A stretch of 64,000 bases of DNA from CAWAQA01 sp963784065. GTDB taxonomy: Bacteria > Acidobacteriota > Vicinamibacteria > Vicinamibacterales > UBA2999. Under the pieces are notes generated by a model. The model was not told the origin of the DNA, did not search any database, and saw nothing but the letters and a program-made list of their open reading frames with translations. Position 1 is the stretch's first letter. Each line of letters begins with the position of its first letter. Where the stretch lies: positions 1 to 64,000 of the forward strand of contig CAWAQA010000004.1 of NCBI GenBank assembly GCA_963784065.1, read 5' to 3'. A program made the position numbers and the translations under genes. Of this stretch, positions 1 to 8,691 are shown piece after piece.

Positions 1-1269
1 TCATCTTCCACAGCTCGCCGTTCTCTTCGTCGGTCACGAGGTAGAGCGCCCCGTCCGGGCCCTGCCGCACGTCGCGCACGCGCTGACCGCGGTCGACGAG
101 GAGGTGCTCCTCGCCGGTCACGCGATTGTTCTCGAGCGTCAGGCGCACGAGCCTCTTGTCCTTCAGGCTGCCGACGAACAGGCTGCCGCGCCACGCCGGG
201 AACGCGTCGCCCGATGTAGAACTGCGCGCCGGACGGGGCGATCACCGGGTCCCAGTAGTAGACCGGCTGCTCGAAGCCGGGCTTGCGTCGTCACCGCGCC
301 GGGGATCGGCATCGCCCGAGTACTCCTCGCCGTAGGCGACGAGCGGCCAGCCGTAGTTCTTGCCCTTCTCGATCAGGTTCAGCTCGTCGCCGCCCTGCGT
401 GCCGTGCTCCACCACCCAGAGCCGCCCCTGGGCATCGAACGCCGCCGCCTGCACGTTGCGGTGGCCGAGCGTCCAGATTTCGGGCAGCGCGCCGGCGCTG
501 TCCGACGAACGGGTTGTCGCGCGGCGCGGAGCCGTCCGGGTTGATGCGCAGGATCTTGCCCAGGTGGCTGTCGAGCTGCTGCGCCTGCGGCCGCATCGGC
601 GTGTCGGAGCGCTCGCCGAGCGTGACGTACAGCATGCCGTCGGGGCCGAACGCGAGCCGCGAGCCGAAATGCTTGTCGCCGTCGTAGGTCGGCATCGCGC
701 GAAAGATCACGCGGACCTGTTCGAGACGACGGCGGTCGGCGGACAGCACGCCGCGCGCGACGCTGGTCCCGTTGCCGCCCTGTCGCGGCTCGGCGTAGCT
801 CCAGTAGATCGTGCGGTCGGCGTCGAACGCCGGGCTCAGCGCGACGTCGAGCAGGCCGCCCTGGCCGCGCGCATCGACTGCCGGCACGCCCGCGATCGGC
901 TGGCCGGTCTCGCCCGCCGCCGAGACGATCCGCAGGCGGCCCGGCTTCTCGGTCACGAGCAGGTCGCCGCCGGGCAGCGGCTCGACCGCCCACGGATGCT
1001 CGAAGCCCCCTGGCGAGCACGACGACATCGAACGCGACGTTCGAAGGGGTGGCGCACGCCCGTGTCTGGCCGGGGAATGCCGGGCGTTGATCGGGCGCGT
1101 TCGGCTCGCGTGTTTCGAGCGGTTCACACCCCTCGGCCCGGCCTTCGGCCCGCTCACCCGCTGTCCCGACGGGAGCGGCGTCGGCCGGCTCAGCTGACGG
1201 CCGGTTGCAACCTGCCCCTGCGGTAACGAGAACAACGATCGTGATGAGCGAAAAACGCGAATTGAACAT
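1..1269 (-). CDS. PQQ-dependent aldose/sorbosone dehydrogenase-type lipoprotein (3' end off the window, several frameshifts)
   Basis: Family of soluble PQQ-dependent glucose/aldose sugar dehydrogenases (YliI-like six-bladed beta-propeller, periplasmic). The start at 1269 gives a lipoprotein signal ending in a Cys at residue 21 (VTAGAGC). Read across the breaks, the protein shows propeller segments typical of the family: FEHPWAVEPLPGGDLLVTEK, then HFGSRLAFGPDGMLYVTLGE, the GGDELNLIEKGKNYGWP block with the conserved KNYGWP, and, close to position 1, LYLVTDEENGELWKM, which normally lies near the C-terminus. At least four frame changes are needed (near 1010, 505, 295 and 208), each at or close to a G/C run. 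The gene therefore looks whole but error-ridden, or recently decayed. It is transcribed away from the LVIVD gene at 1403. Family identity is firm; substrate is unknown. Confidence 0.85.
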
Positions 1270-1402
1270 ACGGCCTCCTCGCCAGTCCTGTCAGGCGCAT
1301 GAGCGATCTGCAGGAGGCGTACCTCCGATGTGGCGCGCTGGCTGATCAGGTTGAGCGCGCAACCGCTACAATTCCGCGATTCTTCCTGGAGGACACGCGC
1401 GA

Positions 1403-2737
1403 ATGACAAGGACGCACAAGGCTCTGATGATCGGCGTGGCGATCGGCCTCACGGTCGCGGCGGGACGCGCAGCCGCGGATCCCATTCCCCCTGGTTGGAA
1501 AGCCCACAACATGCAGCCGGTCGGCTACAGCCACATGGATGGGAAGCCGCCGTTCAAGCTTGCGATCAAGAAGGCGGGCGACCGCTGGTACCTCTACACC
1601 GGGCACCTCTGGCACGACGGCTGGAGCATCGTCGACGTCACGAACCCGGCCGATCCGAAATACGTGAAATTCATTCCGGGCATGCCGAACAGCTGGAACA
1701 TCCAGGTCACGCTGCACGACAACCTCATGATCGGCGCGCTGCAGCCGAAGATTCCGTCGTGGGGCGGCGATCCGGGCCAGCCGGGGAGCGAAGGCATCAT
1801 CATCTGGGATATCTCGGATCCGCTGAACCCGAAGGAGGTCTCACGCTGGAAGTCAGGTGCGGGCGGGACCCACCGCAATTCATATCCAGGCGGCCGCTAC
1901 GCATACCTGTCATCCGGCTATCCGGGTTACCAGGGCGGGAACATCCTCGTCATCATGGATGTCAGCGATCCCAGGAATCCCAGGGAGGTGGGGAAGTGGG
2001 CGCAGCCCGGCATGAACAGAGCGGCGGGCGAGATGCTCAGGGCGAACACGCCGTACGGCTTCCACGGTCCGGCCAATATCAGCCCGGATGGAAAGTTGCT
2101 CACGATGGCCTTTTCGCCGGGCCTCGTGAACCTCGACATCAGTAATCCTGCCGCGCCGAAGGAGATTGGCCGTCTCGACTTCAGCCCGCCGTTCATCAAC
2201 GCCGGATCGCAGTCATTGCACTCGGTGCTGCCGCTGTGGGATCGCCAGATGCTCTTCGTGGCGTCAGAGGCGAGCAACGAGCGCTGCAACGAGGGACTCA
2301 ACTTCGCGGGACTCGTGGACATCAAGGACGCCAGCAAGCCGCGGCTCATGTCGCTCTTCCCGCTGCCGCAGCCGCCGGCCGGCGAGCCGTACAGGAATTT
2401 CTGCGAGAAGGGGGGCCGCTTCGGTCCACACAACGTGAATCACGAAATCCATCTCCCCGACGTGGAGAAACCCGGCAACCTGATTTACCTCACCTACTTC
2501 AATGCCGGGCTGCGCGTCTTCAACATCAAGGATCCGCTCAACCCGGTCGAAAGCGGCTGGTTCATCCCGCCGGCGCCGCTGAAGCGCTATGGACCGCAGC
2601 CGCCGAACGACCTGGTGCAGCAGTCGGAGGATGTGCTCGTCGACACGCGCGGCTACATCTACCTGGACGACAAGCACTGGGGTCTTTATATCCTGCGATA
2701 CACCGGACCCGACCAGCCGGCGCCTACAGCGAAGTAG
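1403..2737 (+). CDS. LVIVD-repeat secreted beta-propeller protein
   Basis: A 444-residue protein. A good GGAGG lies 12 bases before the ATG, and an N-terminal signal peptide runs through about residue 25 (ending AAGRAAAD). At least six repeats of the LVIVD type are visible, each a hydrophobic pair followed by D(I/V)xxPxxP: IVDVTNPADP, IWDISDPLNP, IMDVSDPRNP, NLDISNPAAP, LVDIKDASKP and VFNIKDPLNP. These repeats build a beta-propeller on exported proteins; no enzymatic activity is established for the family. The reading frame is intact. The upstream sugar dehydrogenase is divergent, so the 130 bases between them probably hold both promoters. Confidence 0.85.
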   Translation: MTRTHKALMIGVAIGLTVAAGRAAADPIPPGWKAHNMQPVGYSHMDGKPPFKLAIKKAGDRWYLYTGHLWHDGWSIVDVTNPADPKYVKFIPGMPNSWNIQVTLHDNLMIGALQPKIPSWGGDPGQPGSEGIIIWDISDPLNPKEVSRWKSGAGGTHRNSYPGGRYAYLSSGYPGYQGGNILVIMDVSDPRNPREVGKWAQPGMNRAAGEMLRANTPYGFHGPANISPDGKLLTMAFSPGLVNLDISNPAAPKEIGRLDFSPPFINAGSQSLHSVLPLWDRQMLFVASEASNERCNEGLNFAGLVDIKDASKPRLMSLFPLPQPPAGEPYRNFCEKGGRFGPHNVNHEIHLPDVEKPGNLIYLTYFNAGLRVFNIKDPLNPVESGWFIPPAPLKRYGPQPPNDLVQQSEDVLVDTRGYIYLDDKHWGLYILRYTGPDQPAPTAK

Positions 2738-2938
2738 CGGCGTGCTGCACGGCGTCTGGGAGCCCGCCCCGCCCGCGGCGCCGGGACGCCACAGACGGCG
2801 ACCCGCCTCCGGCTCGAGCGCAGTGGCGGTGAGGCCGTCACCCAGGGGTTACTCTATTGAACATTTCTGTCACCCATTGAACATCCCGTGCCGCGCGGAG
2901 ATAATCCGGCGCAGCGGGAGGCTTCCCGGATTCGTTCG

Positions 2939-4218
2939 ATGGACAAAGACAACGCCTTCGAGATGGCGGCCTCCACGATTCGTTTCGGCTTCGGCGTCAC
3001 ACGCGAGGTCGGGATGGACCTTGCCGCGCTCGGGGTCAGGCACGCCCTCGTGCTGACCGATCCCGTGTTGAGGCCGCTGGCGCCGGTGCAGACGGCGCTG
3101 GAGTCCCTCGAGCAGAGCCGCGTGCCCTTCACGCTGTACGACCGGGTGCGCGTCGAGCCGAGCGACGAATCCTTCCTCGACGCGATCGAGTTCGCGCGTG
3201 CCAGGGAGTTCGACGCGTTCGTGGCCGTGGGCGGCGGATCGACGATCGACACCGCCAAGGCGGTCAACCTGTACGCGACGTATCCGCCCGAGGATTTTCT
3301 CGAGTACGTGAATCCGCCGATTGGCAAGGGACGCCCGATCCCCGGTCCGCTGAAGCCATTGATGGCGATCCCAACGACGGCGGGGACAGGCAGCGAGACG
3401 ACCGGCGTCACGATTTTCGACCTCAAGCGGATGCGGGCGAAGACCGGCATCGCGAGTCGGCGGCTGAAGCCGACGCTGGGTACCTCGATCCGGAGAACAC
3501 CCGCACGATGCCGCCGCAGGTTGCGGCGGCGACCGGCCTCGACATTCTGAGCCACGCCGTCGAGTCGTTCACGGCGATCCCCTTTACCGAGCGGCCGCGG
3601 CCCGAGCGCCCCGAGCTGCGCCCGGCTTACCAGGGATCGAATCCGATCAGCGACGTCTGGTCTCTGCAGGCGATGCGGATGGTGGCGCGGTTCCTCGTGC
3701 GGGCGGTGGACGATCCGTCAGACGATGAGGCGCGCGCGAACATGCTGCTGGCGGCATCGTACGCGGGCGTGGGATTCGGAAGTGCGGGCGTGCACCTGCC
3801 GCACGGCATGTCGTACCCGGTTTCGGGCAACGTGAGGCATTACCTGGCGCCCGGCTATGTTCCGGATCATCCGCTCGTGCCTCACGGCGTGTCCGTGATC
3901 CTCAATGCGCCAGCGGTCTTTCGATTCACCGGCTCGGCGAATCCGGGCCGCCACCTCGAAGCGGCGGAAGCACTGGGTGCCGACGTCTCCTCGGCGCGGG
4001 CGGAAGACGCCGGCAGGATTCTCGCCGACCGTATCACGTGGTTCATGCAGCGGCTGAACATCCCGAACGGGCTGCGCGCGGTCGGCTACTCCTCCTCCGA
4101 CATCCCCGCGCTGGTCGAAGGGACGCTGCCACAGCATCGCGTGACGAAGCTGGCGCCGCGCCCAGCCGGCCGCGACGAGCTCAGCGCGCTCTTCGAGGAT
4201 GCGATGGTCGCCTGGTGA
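2939..4218 (+). CDS. Hydroxyacid-oxoacid transhydrogenase (ADHFE1-like iron alcohol dehydrogenase), one frameshift
   Basis: Group III iron-containing alcohol dehydrogenase most like the mitochondrial enzyme that couples oxidation of 4-hydroxybutyrate to reduction of 2-oxoglutarate (EC 1.1.99.24). The family signature is strong: AFEMAASTIRFGFGVTREVG at the N-terminus, VAVGGGSTIDTAKAVNLY for cofactor binding, IPTTAGTGSETTGVTIFD, then YQGSNPISD, HLPHGMSYP with metal-ligand histidines, and VPHGVSV. The ATG at 2939 fits the alignment better than the GTG at 2888. The frame shifts near 3480, where LKPTLG should run on into YLDPENTR; one base appears missing in a short G run. Otherwise full length (about 425 residues). 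The activity is inferred from similarity. Confidence 0.85.
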
Positions 4219-4286
4219 ACGGTGCCGGCCCGGTGTTCGAGCGGCGACGTTCCCTCCAGCGCCTTGAATGCGCGGTAGAACGTGTC

Positions 4287-4307
4287 GGGCCGGCTGAAGC
4301 CGGCCCC
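4287..4307. repeat. Dispersed palindromic repeat copy
   Basis: Perfect short palindrome built on CCGGCTGAAGCCGG with GGG/CCC flanks, between two genes. The same core recurs at 10172-10197, 10244-10269, 23907-23929 and 27998-28023, with a looser copy at 37199-37222. It looks like a REP-type intergenic element of this genome. Confidence 0.7.
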
Positions 4308-4403
4308 TACGTTCGGCCGCTACGTTGTCGCCCCTGCGTGGCAAGCGTGAAGACGCCTGCCGAGGTATATTCCCGGTACGCGTCTCGCGTTCGAGGAGGG
4401 GAG

Positions 4404-5291
4404 ATGAGCCACAGGTACGTCGCAACACTCGTGTTCGTGGTCGGTATGGCGTCCGCGTTCATGGCCGCGCCGCCGGCGGCGGGCCAGGCGCCACCCGCGG
4501 CGGCTGGGAACTGGACTCCGCCCCGGACTCCGGACGGCCAACCCGACATCCAGGGGATCTGGTCCGAGGAGCAGGGCGGCGCCGACGGCACAAACGTCGA
4601 GACGAGCTTTCAGACGATCGACACGCTGATAGTACAAGGATGGTCCGACGAGCGGATCAAGGCACGGAAGCCGATCAGCGCGCTCGTCGATACGCCCGAC
4701 GGAAGAATTCCCTACCAGCCGTGGGCGGAGGCGCGGCGCCGGCACATCCTCAGCCGGTATGGCGGCGACGAGATCACCGCGAAGCCGACGAGCCGGCGCG
4801 AGATCAATCCCGAGATCTCCTGCATCCTGGGCATGCCGCGGCTGGCCTACTGGGTCGACTTCCAAATGACGCAGGTGCCCGGCTACATCGTGCAGTCCTG
4901 GGAACGCACGCGCGCCTATCGCATCGTGCCGCTCGACGGCCGTCCCCGTCTGCCTTCCAGCATCAAGCTGCACATGGGCGACGCGCGCGGCCGCTGGGAA
5001 GGCAACACGCTGGTCATCAGCACGACGAACATGAACGACTGGACGTGGTTCGATTCGAAAGGGACGCTCCACACCGACGCGCTCACCCTGGACGAGCGCT
5101 ATACGTACGTCGATCCCGACACGCTGCGGTACAAAGTGACCGCGACCGATCCCAAGGCGTTGACCAGGCCGTTCACGATGCGGTGGACGCTGAAGCGCCA
5201 GCACACGCCGGGAGACGGCTACGAGATCCTGGAGAGCGCGTGCGTCGAAGGCGAGCGCGGACTCGACGCGATCCTCAGCCGCGAACGTTAG
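4404..5291 (+). CDS. Secreted protein of unknown function
   Basis: A 295-residue protein. The ATG at 4404 is chosen because a GAGGAGGGGAG purine run lies just upstream and because it begins a clear signal peptide (VFVVGMASAFMAAPPAAG). The open frame extends further upstream, but that part reads like antisense. The mature part starts with a Pro-rich PRTPDGQPDIQGIW segment, a pattern common in a large set of exported acidobacterial proteins that lack an assigned function. It contains many Trp and Tyr and a single central Cys (SCILGMP). No catalytic motif was recognised. It stands alone between the transhydrogenase and the rescue factor. Confidence 0.75.
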   Translation: MSHRYVATLVFVVGMASAFMAAPPAAGQAPPAAAGNWTPPRTPDGQPDIQGIWSEEQGGADGTNVETSFQTIDTLIVQGWSDERIKARKPISALVDTPDGRIPYQPWAEARRRHILSRYGGDEITAKPTSRREINPEISCILGMPRLAYWVDFQMTQVPGYIVQSWERTRAYRIVPLDGRPRLPSSIKLHMGDARGRWEGNTLVISTTNMNDWTWFDSKGTLHTDALTLDERYTYVDPDTLRYKVTATDPKALTRPFTMRWTLKRQHTPGDGYEILESACVEGERGLDAILSRER

Positions 5292-5431
5292 GAAGGCGTG
5301 CCAGCCACGCCGCTGACCTCCGCCTTCAGCCCGGTCGATCGCGCGTCTGATGCCCAGCCAGAAGGGATCGCTCTTCCTGACCCGGCCGACCCTCGTCGCC
5401 TGTGTCGCCGAGCGACGGCCTCGGGACGCCG

Positions 5432-5854
5432 ATGATTCGGGTCACCGACGCGATCGTGCTCGACGACCGCGAGATCGAGGAGCGCTTCGTGCGCGCGTCC
5501 GGCCCGGGCGGTCAGAACGTCAACAAGGTGGCCACTGCGGTCGAACTTCGTTTCGACGTGCAGGCGTCGTCGTTGCCCGACGACGTCAAGCACCGGCTGA
5601 TCGCGCTCGCCGGCACGCGCATGACGGACGAGGGCATCCTTCTGATTGACAGTCGCGAGCACCGAACCCAGACGCAGAATCGCGAGGCGGCTCGGGTCCG
5701 TCTCATCGGGTTGCTGCAGCGCGCGACGAAAGTCCCGAAGAAGCGGCGCGCCACCAAGCCGCGGCCGGCGGCGCGGGAAAAACGCCTGGCGACGAAGAAG
5801 CGGCGGGGGACGGTCAAAGCCTTGCGGGGGCGGTCCGGCGGGGGAGACGAGTGA
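5432..5854 (+). CDS. arfB: Alternative ribosome-rescue factor ArfB (peptidyl-tRNA hydrolase, YaeJ/ICT1 family)
   Basis: A 140-residue protein that hydrolyses peptidyl-tRNA on stalled ribosomes without a stop codon. The GGQ catalytic motif is at residues 26-28 within RASGPGGQNVNKVATAVELR, the class I release-factor signature. The C-terminal third is strongly basic (KKRRATKPRP, ATKKRRGTVKALRGR), matching the ArfB tail that enters the empty mRNA channel. The usual family length is about 140 residues. The ATG at 5432 aligns with the family start (MIRVTDAIVLDDREIEERF); a GTG 30 bases earlier is less likely. Confidence 0.95.
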   Translation: MIRVTDAIVLDDREIEERFVRASGPGGQNVNKVATAVELRFDVQASSLPDDVKHRLIALAGTRMTDEGILLIDSREHRTQTQNREAARVRLIGLLQRATKVPKKRRATKPRPAAREKRLATKKRRGTVKALRGRSGGGDE

Positions 5855-6055
5855 CCAGCGAGTGCGGCGGTTGAGCTGTTGTGACTCCGTATCCCGGCAA
5901 GCCCCAGCTTCTAGTTCCAGCTTCGCGTTTCGGAATCCTCCGCAGGCGGCAGGTGGCCGTGACCATGCGTCATCGATCGTGCCCAATCGTTGGACGCGTT
6001 GGCGCGGCCGGCAACCCCTCCGAGAGTTCCGCTCTTCGATCGGTGTGCGGGCGGA

Positions 6056-6298
6056 TCAGGCAGCCCTCATGGTCACCACGGTCCGGTCGCAGCGGCGCAG
6101 GTGGCGAAGCATCTGTTTGGCTTCCCATGCGACGGCCAGGGTGTAGACAACGGCATTGGTGCCCAGGTGTGGCTCACGGCGAAAATGCCACGCCGCAATG
6201 TTATAGGCCGCCATCGCCGCGGCGATGAGACACGCGGCGCCGTGCACCGCTCCTTTGACTCCTTCACGCTGGCCGCTCGAGCAGAACGTTTGCACCAT
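6056..6298 (-). CDS. Small conserved membrane-associated protein
   Basis: An 80-residue protein read from an ATG at 6298 with GAGGGAG eight bases upstream; a GTG at 6331 is possible but less good. It has a hydrophobic stretch (GAACLIAAAMAAYNIAAW), a short basic segment, then LGTNAVVYTLAVAWEAKQMLRHL. The pattern of Gly-Ala-rich helix, AAYN, HLG.N and WE is one I associate with small conserved proteins in Acidobacteriota; I know no function. It lies antisense to nothing and about 200 bases after arfB. The 5855-6055 gap holds no gene I can support. Confidence 0.55.
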   Translation of the reverse strand: MVQTFCSSGQREGVKGAVHGAACLIAAAMAAYNIAAWHFRREPHLGTNAVVYTLAVAWEAKQMLRHLRRCDRTVVTMRAA

Positions 6299-6517
6299 TG
6301 GTTCGTCTCCCTCGTTGCGCCGATACTTCACCTCAAAGCAATGCGGGTACCAACCGGACTATTCACTCCCTATTGCCTGCGCGCCGTGGTATACGCCGCG
6401 AAGCCCTTGATGAAGGACACGAGTCGCGCCTGAACGGCGTCGTTCCTCCGGGACGGCACCGCGGCACGAAGCAGCAACCCCTTGAAGGACGCGCGCCGCA
6501 GGTTTCCCGCCAGCCCT

Positions 6518-6811
6518 ATGATCACTACCATGCAGGCCTCGCACATCACCGGCATCCACCATGTCACGGCGATTGCCGGCGATCCTCAGCCGAACCTCGA
6601 TTTCTACACCGGTACGCTCGGCTGGCGGCTGGTGAAGCTGACCATCAATTTCGACGATCCCGGAACCTGTCATCTCTATTTCGGTAACGACGCGGGTACC
6701 CCCGGATCCATCCTCACGTTTTTTCCCTGGCCCCGCATTCCGCGCGGCGAGCTCGAACGGCTCCTGCCGGCGCTCGTGCATCCCGGCCGGCATTCACGCG
6801 CGGAGAGATAA
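6518..6811 (+). pseudogene. Ring-cleaving dioxygenase (VOC/glyoxalase) with a large internal deletion
   Basis: The first 75 or so residues are a canonical N-terminus of the MhqA/MhqO-type ring-cleaving dioxygenases: HITGIHHVTAIAGDPQPNLD, then LGWRLVKLTINFDDPGTCHL and LTFFPWP. In the family this continues for about 310 residues. Here, right after FPWPRIPRG, the reading passes into ELERLLPALVHP and stops at residue 97. That end resembles the family's C-terminal tail, so about 200 central residues seem to have been lost in one in-frame deletion, including the second metal-binding half. The esterase that normally accompanies this gene follows three bases later. The product is almost certainly inactive. 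Confidence 0.7.
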
Positions 6812-6813
6812 AA

Positions 6814-7464
6814 ATGACCGTTGCAGACGATCCCCATGCCGGGCAACCGGTGCTGCAGCATGGGCCGGCGCCCTCGAAGGCGCGGCTCACTTCCATCCTG
6901 ATCCATGGCCGCGGCGATTCGGCGGAGGGCATCCTCGGACTCGCGCACGCGCTCGAGCCGACCGACGTTGCGTACCTTGTTCCGGAGGCGGCGGGGCGGA
7001 CGTGGTATCCGTATTCCTTTCTTGCCCCCATCGAACAGAACGAGCCGTACCTCACGTCGGCGCTGCGCGTGATCGACCGCCTGGTGGCCGCACTTGGTCA
7101 GGAAGGCGTCCCGCCCGAACGGATTGTGTTGATGGGCTTCTCGCAGGGCGCATGTCTGTCGCTCGAATACGCGGCGCGTCACGCCTGCACGTACGGCGGG
7201 GTCGCCGGCTTGAGCGGCGGCCTCATCGGGCCCCCGGGCACGCCTCGCGACTACACCGGATCGTTCGACAATACGCCGGTATTCCTGGGGTGCAGCGACG
7301 TGGACGCGCACATTCCGCTGGCGCGGGTCGAAGAGTCCGCCCGTCTGTTCCGTCGAATGGGCGCCGACGTGGACGAGCGGATTTACCCCGGCATGGACCA
7401 CACGATCAATGCGGACGAGCTCGCGGCCGTCAACGCGCTTCTGAGGCGCGCCAACGCCCGGTGA
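6814..7464 (+). CDS. Alpha/beta-hydrolase, phospholipase/carboxylesterase family (MhqD-like)
   Basis: A 216-residue esterase of the short carboxylesterase/acyl-protein thioesterase group. The nucleophile Ser110 sits in GFSQGA, the likely acid is Asp162 (GCSDVDAHIP) and the base is His196 (GMDHTIN). The N-terminal ILIHGRGDSAEGI forms the oxyanion-hole strand. It starts directly after the deleted dioxygenase gene, an arrangement known from quinone/aromatic-stress operons (dioxygenase plus esterase). A role in hydrolysing small aromatic or quinone-derived esters is therefore inferred from context only. The frame is intact and full length. Confidence 0.85.
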   Translation: MTVADDPHAGQPVLQHGPAPSKARLTSILIHGRGDSAEGILGLAHALEPTDVAYLVPEAAGRTWYPYSFLAPIEQNEPYLTSALRVIDRLVAALGQEGVPPERIVLMGFSQGACLSLEYAARHACTYGGVAGLSGGLIGPPGTPRDYTGSFDNTPVFLGCSDVDAHIPLARVEESARLFRRMGADVDERIYPGMDHTINADELAAVNALLRRANAR

Positions 7465-7509
7465 TGTCGGACGGTCCTTCGCTTGCACTCAGCCGTGCGG
7501 AGGCAAGGA

Positions 7510-7735
7510 ATGAATGCAAGACGCATAGTCGGGCTGGCGCTCGTGATCATCGGTATTGTCACGCTGGCGTGGGGCGGCGTGTTCTGGACCGACAGGGACA
7601 CTCTGCTGGACGCGGGGCCGGTGGAGATTACCTCACAGGAGCGCGAGGGATTTGCGCTTCCGCCCGTCGTCGGCGTCGATCGCCTTGATTGGCGGCATCG
7701 TGATGCTGGTCGTGCCACAGCGCCGCCGGACGTGA
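7510..7735 (+). CDS. Small two-helix membrane protein (frameshifted)
   Basis: The start at 7510 follows AAGGA and gives MNARRIVGLALVIIGIVTLA, a first membrane helix. A short polar loop follows (DTLLDAGPVEITSQERE), then a frame change near 7670 restores a second helix ending ALIGGIVMLVVPQRRRT before a stop at 7733-7735. This layout of about 75 residues resembles small DUF3185-like membrane proteins. Function unknown. It sits 65 bases before a BON-domain gene, a pairing that suggests an envelope role, though this is inference. Confidence 0.55.
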
Positions 7736-7800
7736 TCCGGCGCGGCTGACGCAGGCGGCCACAGCACGCCAATTGCAGTCGTCGCCGTCTGGAGGCAAGC

Positions 7801-8244
7801 ATGATTCGAACACTGCTGCGGGTGATCCTGATCGTGATCATCATCGTAGGCGTCGGGGCGTTTTTCGTCGGATACCGCTGGGCTGACGACGACGTCGCTC
7901 CGATCGTGGACCGTCCGATCGGTACCTCAGGCGCGCGGGACACGTCGGTGGACACGTCGCGTGCCCGGGCGACGGGCGCGGAGATCGGCGAGAAGGTCGC
8001 CGTCGGCGTCAACGCGGCGGAGCGCGCCGCTGCCAACGGAGCGGTCACCGCGAAGATCAAATCCAAGATGGCGCTGGACGATGCCGTCGATGCGGCAGGG
8101 ATCGACGTGGATACCAACGGGACCGTCGTCACGTTGAGCGGCCGGGTGTCCAGCGATGCCGAGCGCGAGCGCGCACTCCGGCTTGCGCGCGAGACGGAAG
8201 GTGTCACGTCTGTCGTGGACAAGATGGTCGTCGCCGGCCGCTGA
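7801..8244 (+). CDS. BON-domain periplasmic/membrane-anchored protein
   Basis: A 147-residue protein. It has one N-terminal membrane anchor (residues 7-25, LLRVILIVIIIVGVGAFFVG), a polar linker, and a C-terminal BON domain (about residues 78-145) with the typical ITAKIKSKMALD, VDTNGTVVTLSGRV, ERERALRLARETEGVTSVVD pattern. BON domains bind lipids and occur in osmotic-stress and outer-membrane-maintenance proteins such as OsmY. The frame is intact, with GGAGG nine bases upstream of the ATG. It probably shares a transcript with the small membrane protein just before it. Confidence 0.85.
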   Translation: MIRTLLRVILIVIIIVGVGAFFVGYRWADDDVAPIVDRPIGTSGARDTSVDTSRARATGAEIGEKVAVGVNAAERAAANGAVTAKIKSKMALDDAVDAAGIDVDTNGTVVTLSGRVSSDAERERALRLARETEGVTSVVDKMVVAGR

Positions 8245-8691
8245 CCAAGGTCTGTGCTGTACGCGGCTTCCGGCTTCGGCGGGAAGGCGGCGATGCAGCC
8301 CCACAGCGTCTCCCGGCTGAAGCCTGAGACGACGTTGACTGGAATGGGGCCGGTTCCCGGCTCCATTCATGATCGGGTCGCGTCGCACTCTTACCGCGCT
8401 GTGCCGGCCTGTCTCGAGGCGAACGGGCGCGCGCGACGGCGCCACAGGTTCGTCGCGTCGCGCCTACGCCGCGGCCGCGTACACGTCCCCACAACACGAT
8501 TCCCGGTCATTGAAATCCCGGCGGGACGAAGGCTCATCTGCGGAATATTTCAGGGTAGAGTGCGGGCATAATGATGGCCTGACCACGTGGAACATGATGG
8601 ATGCGGCACTCGCGCCGGGCGCCGCACACCCTGTCCTGAAGATCTTGCCCGGCCAGCCGCTGCAGACGCGGCCACAGCCCTGATTATTCTT

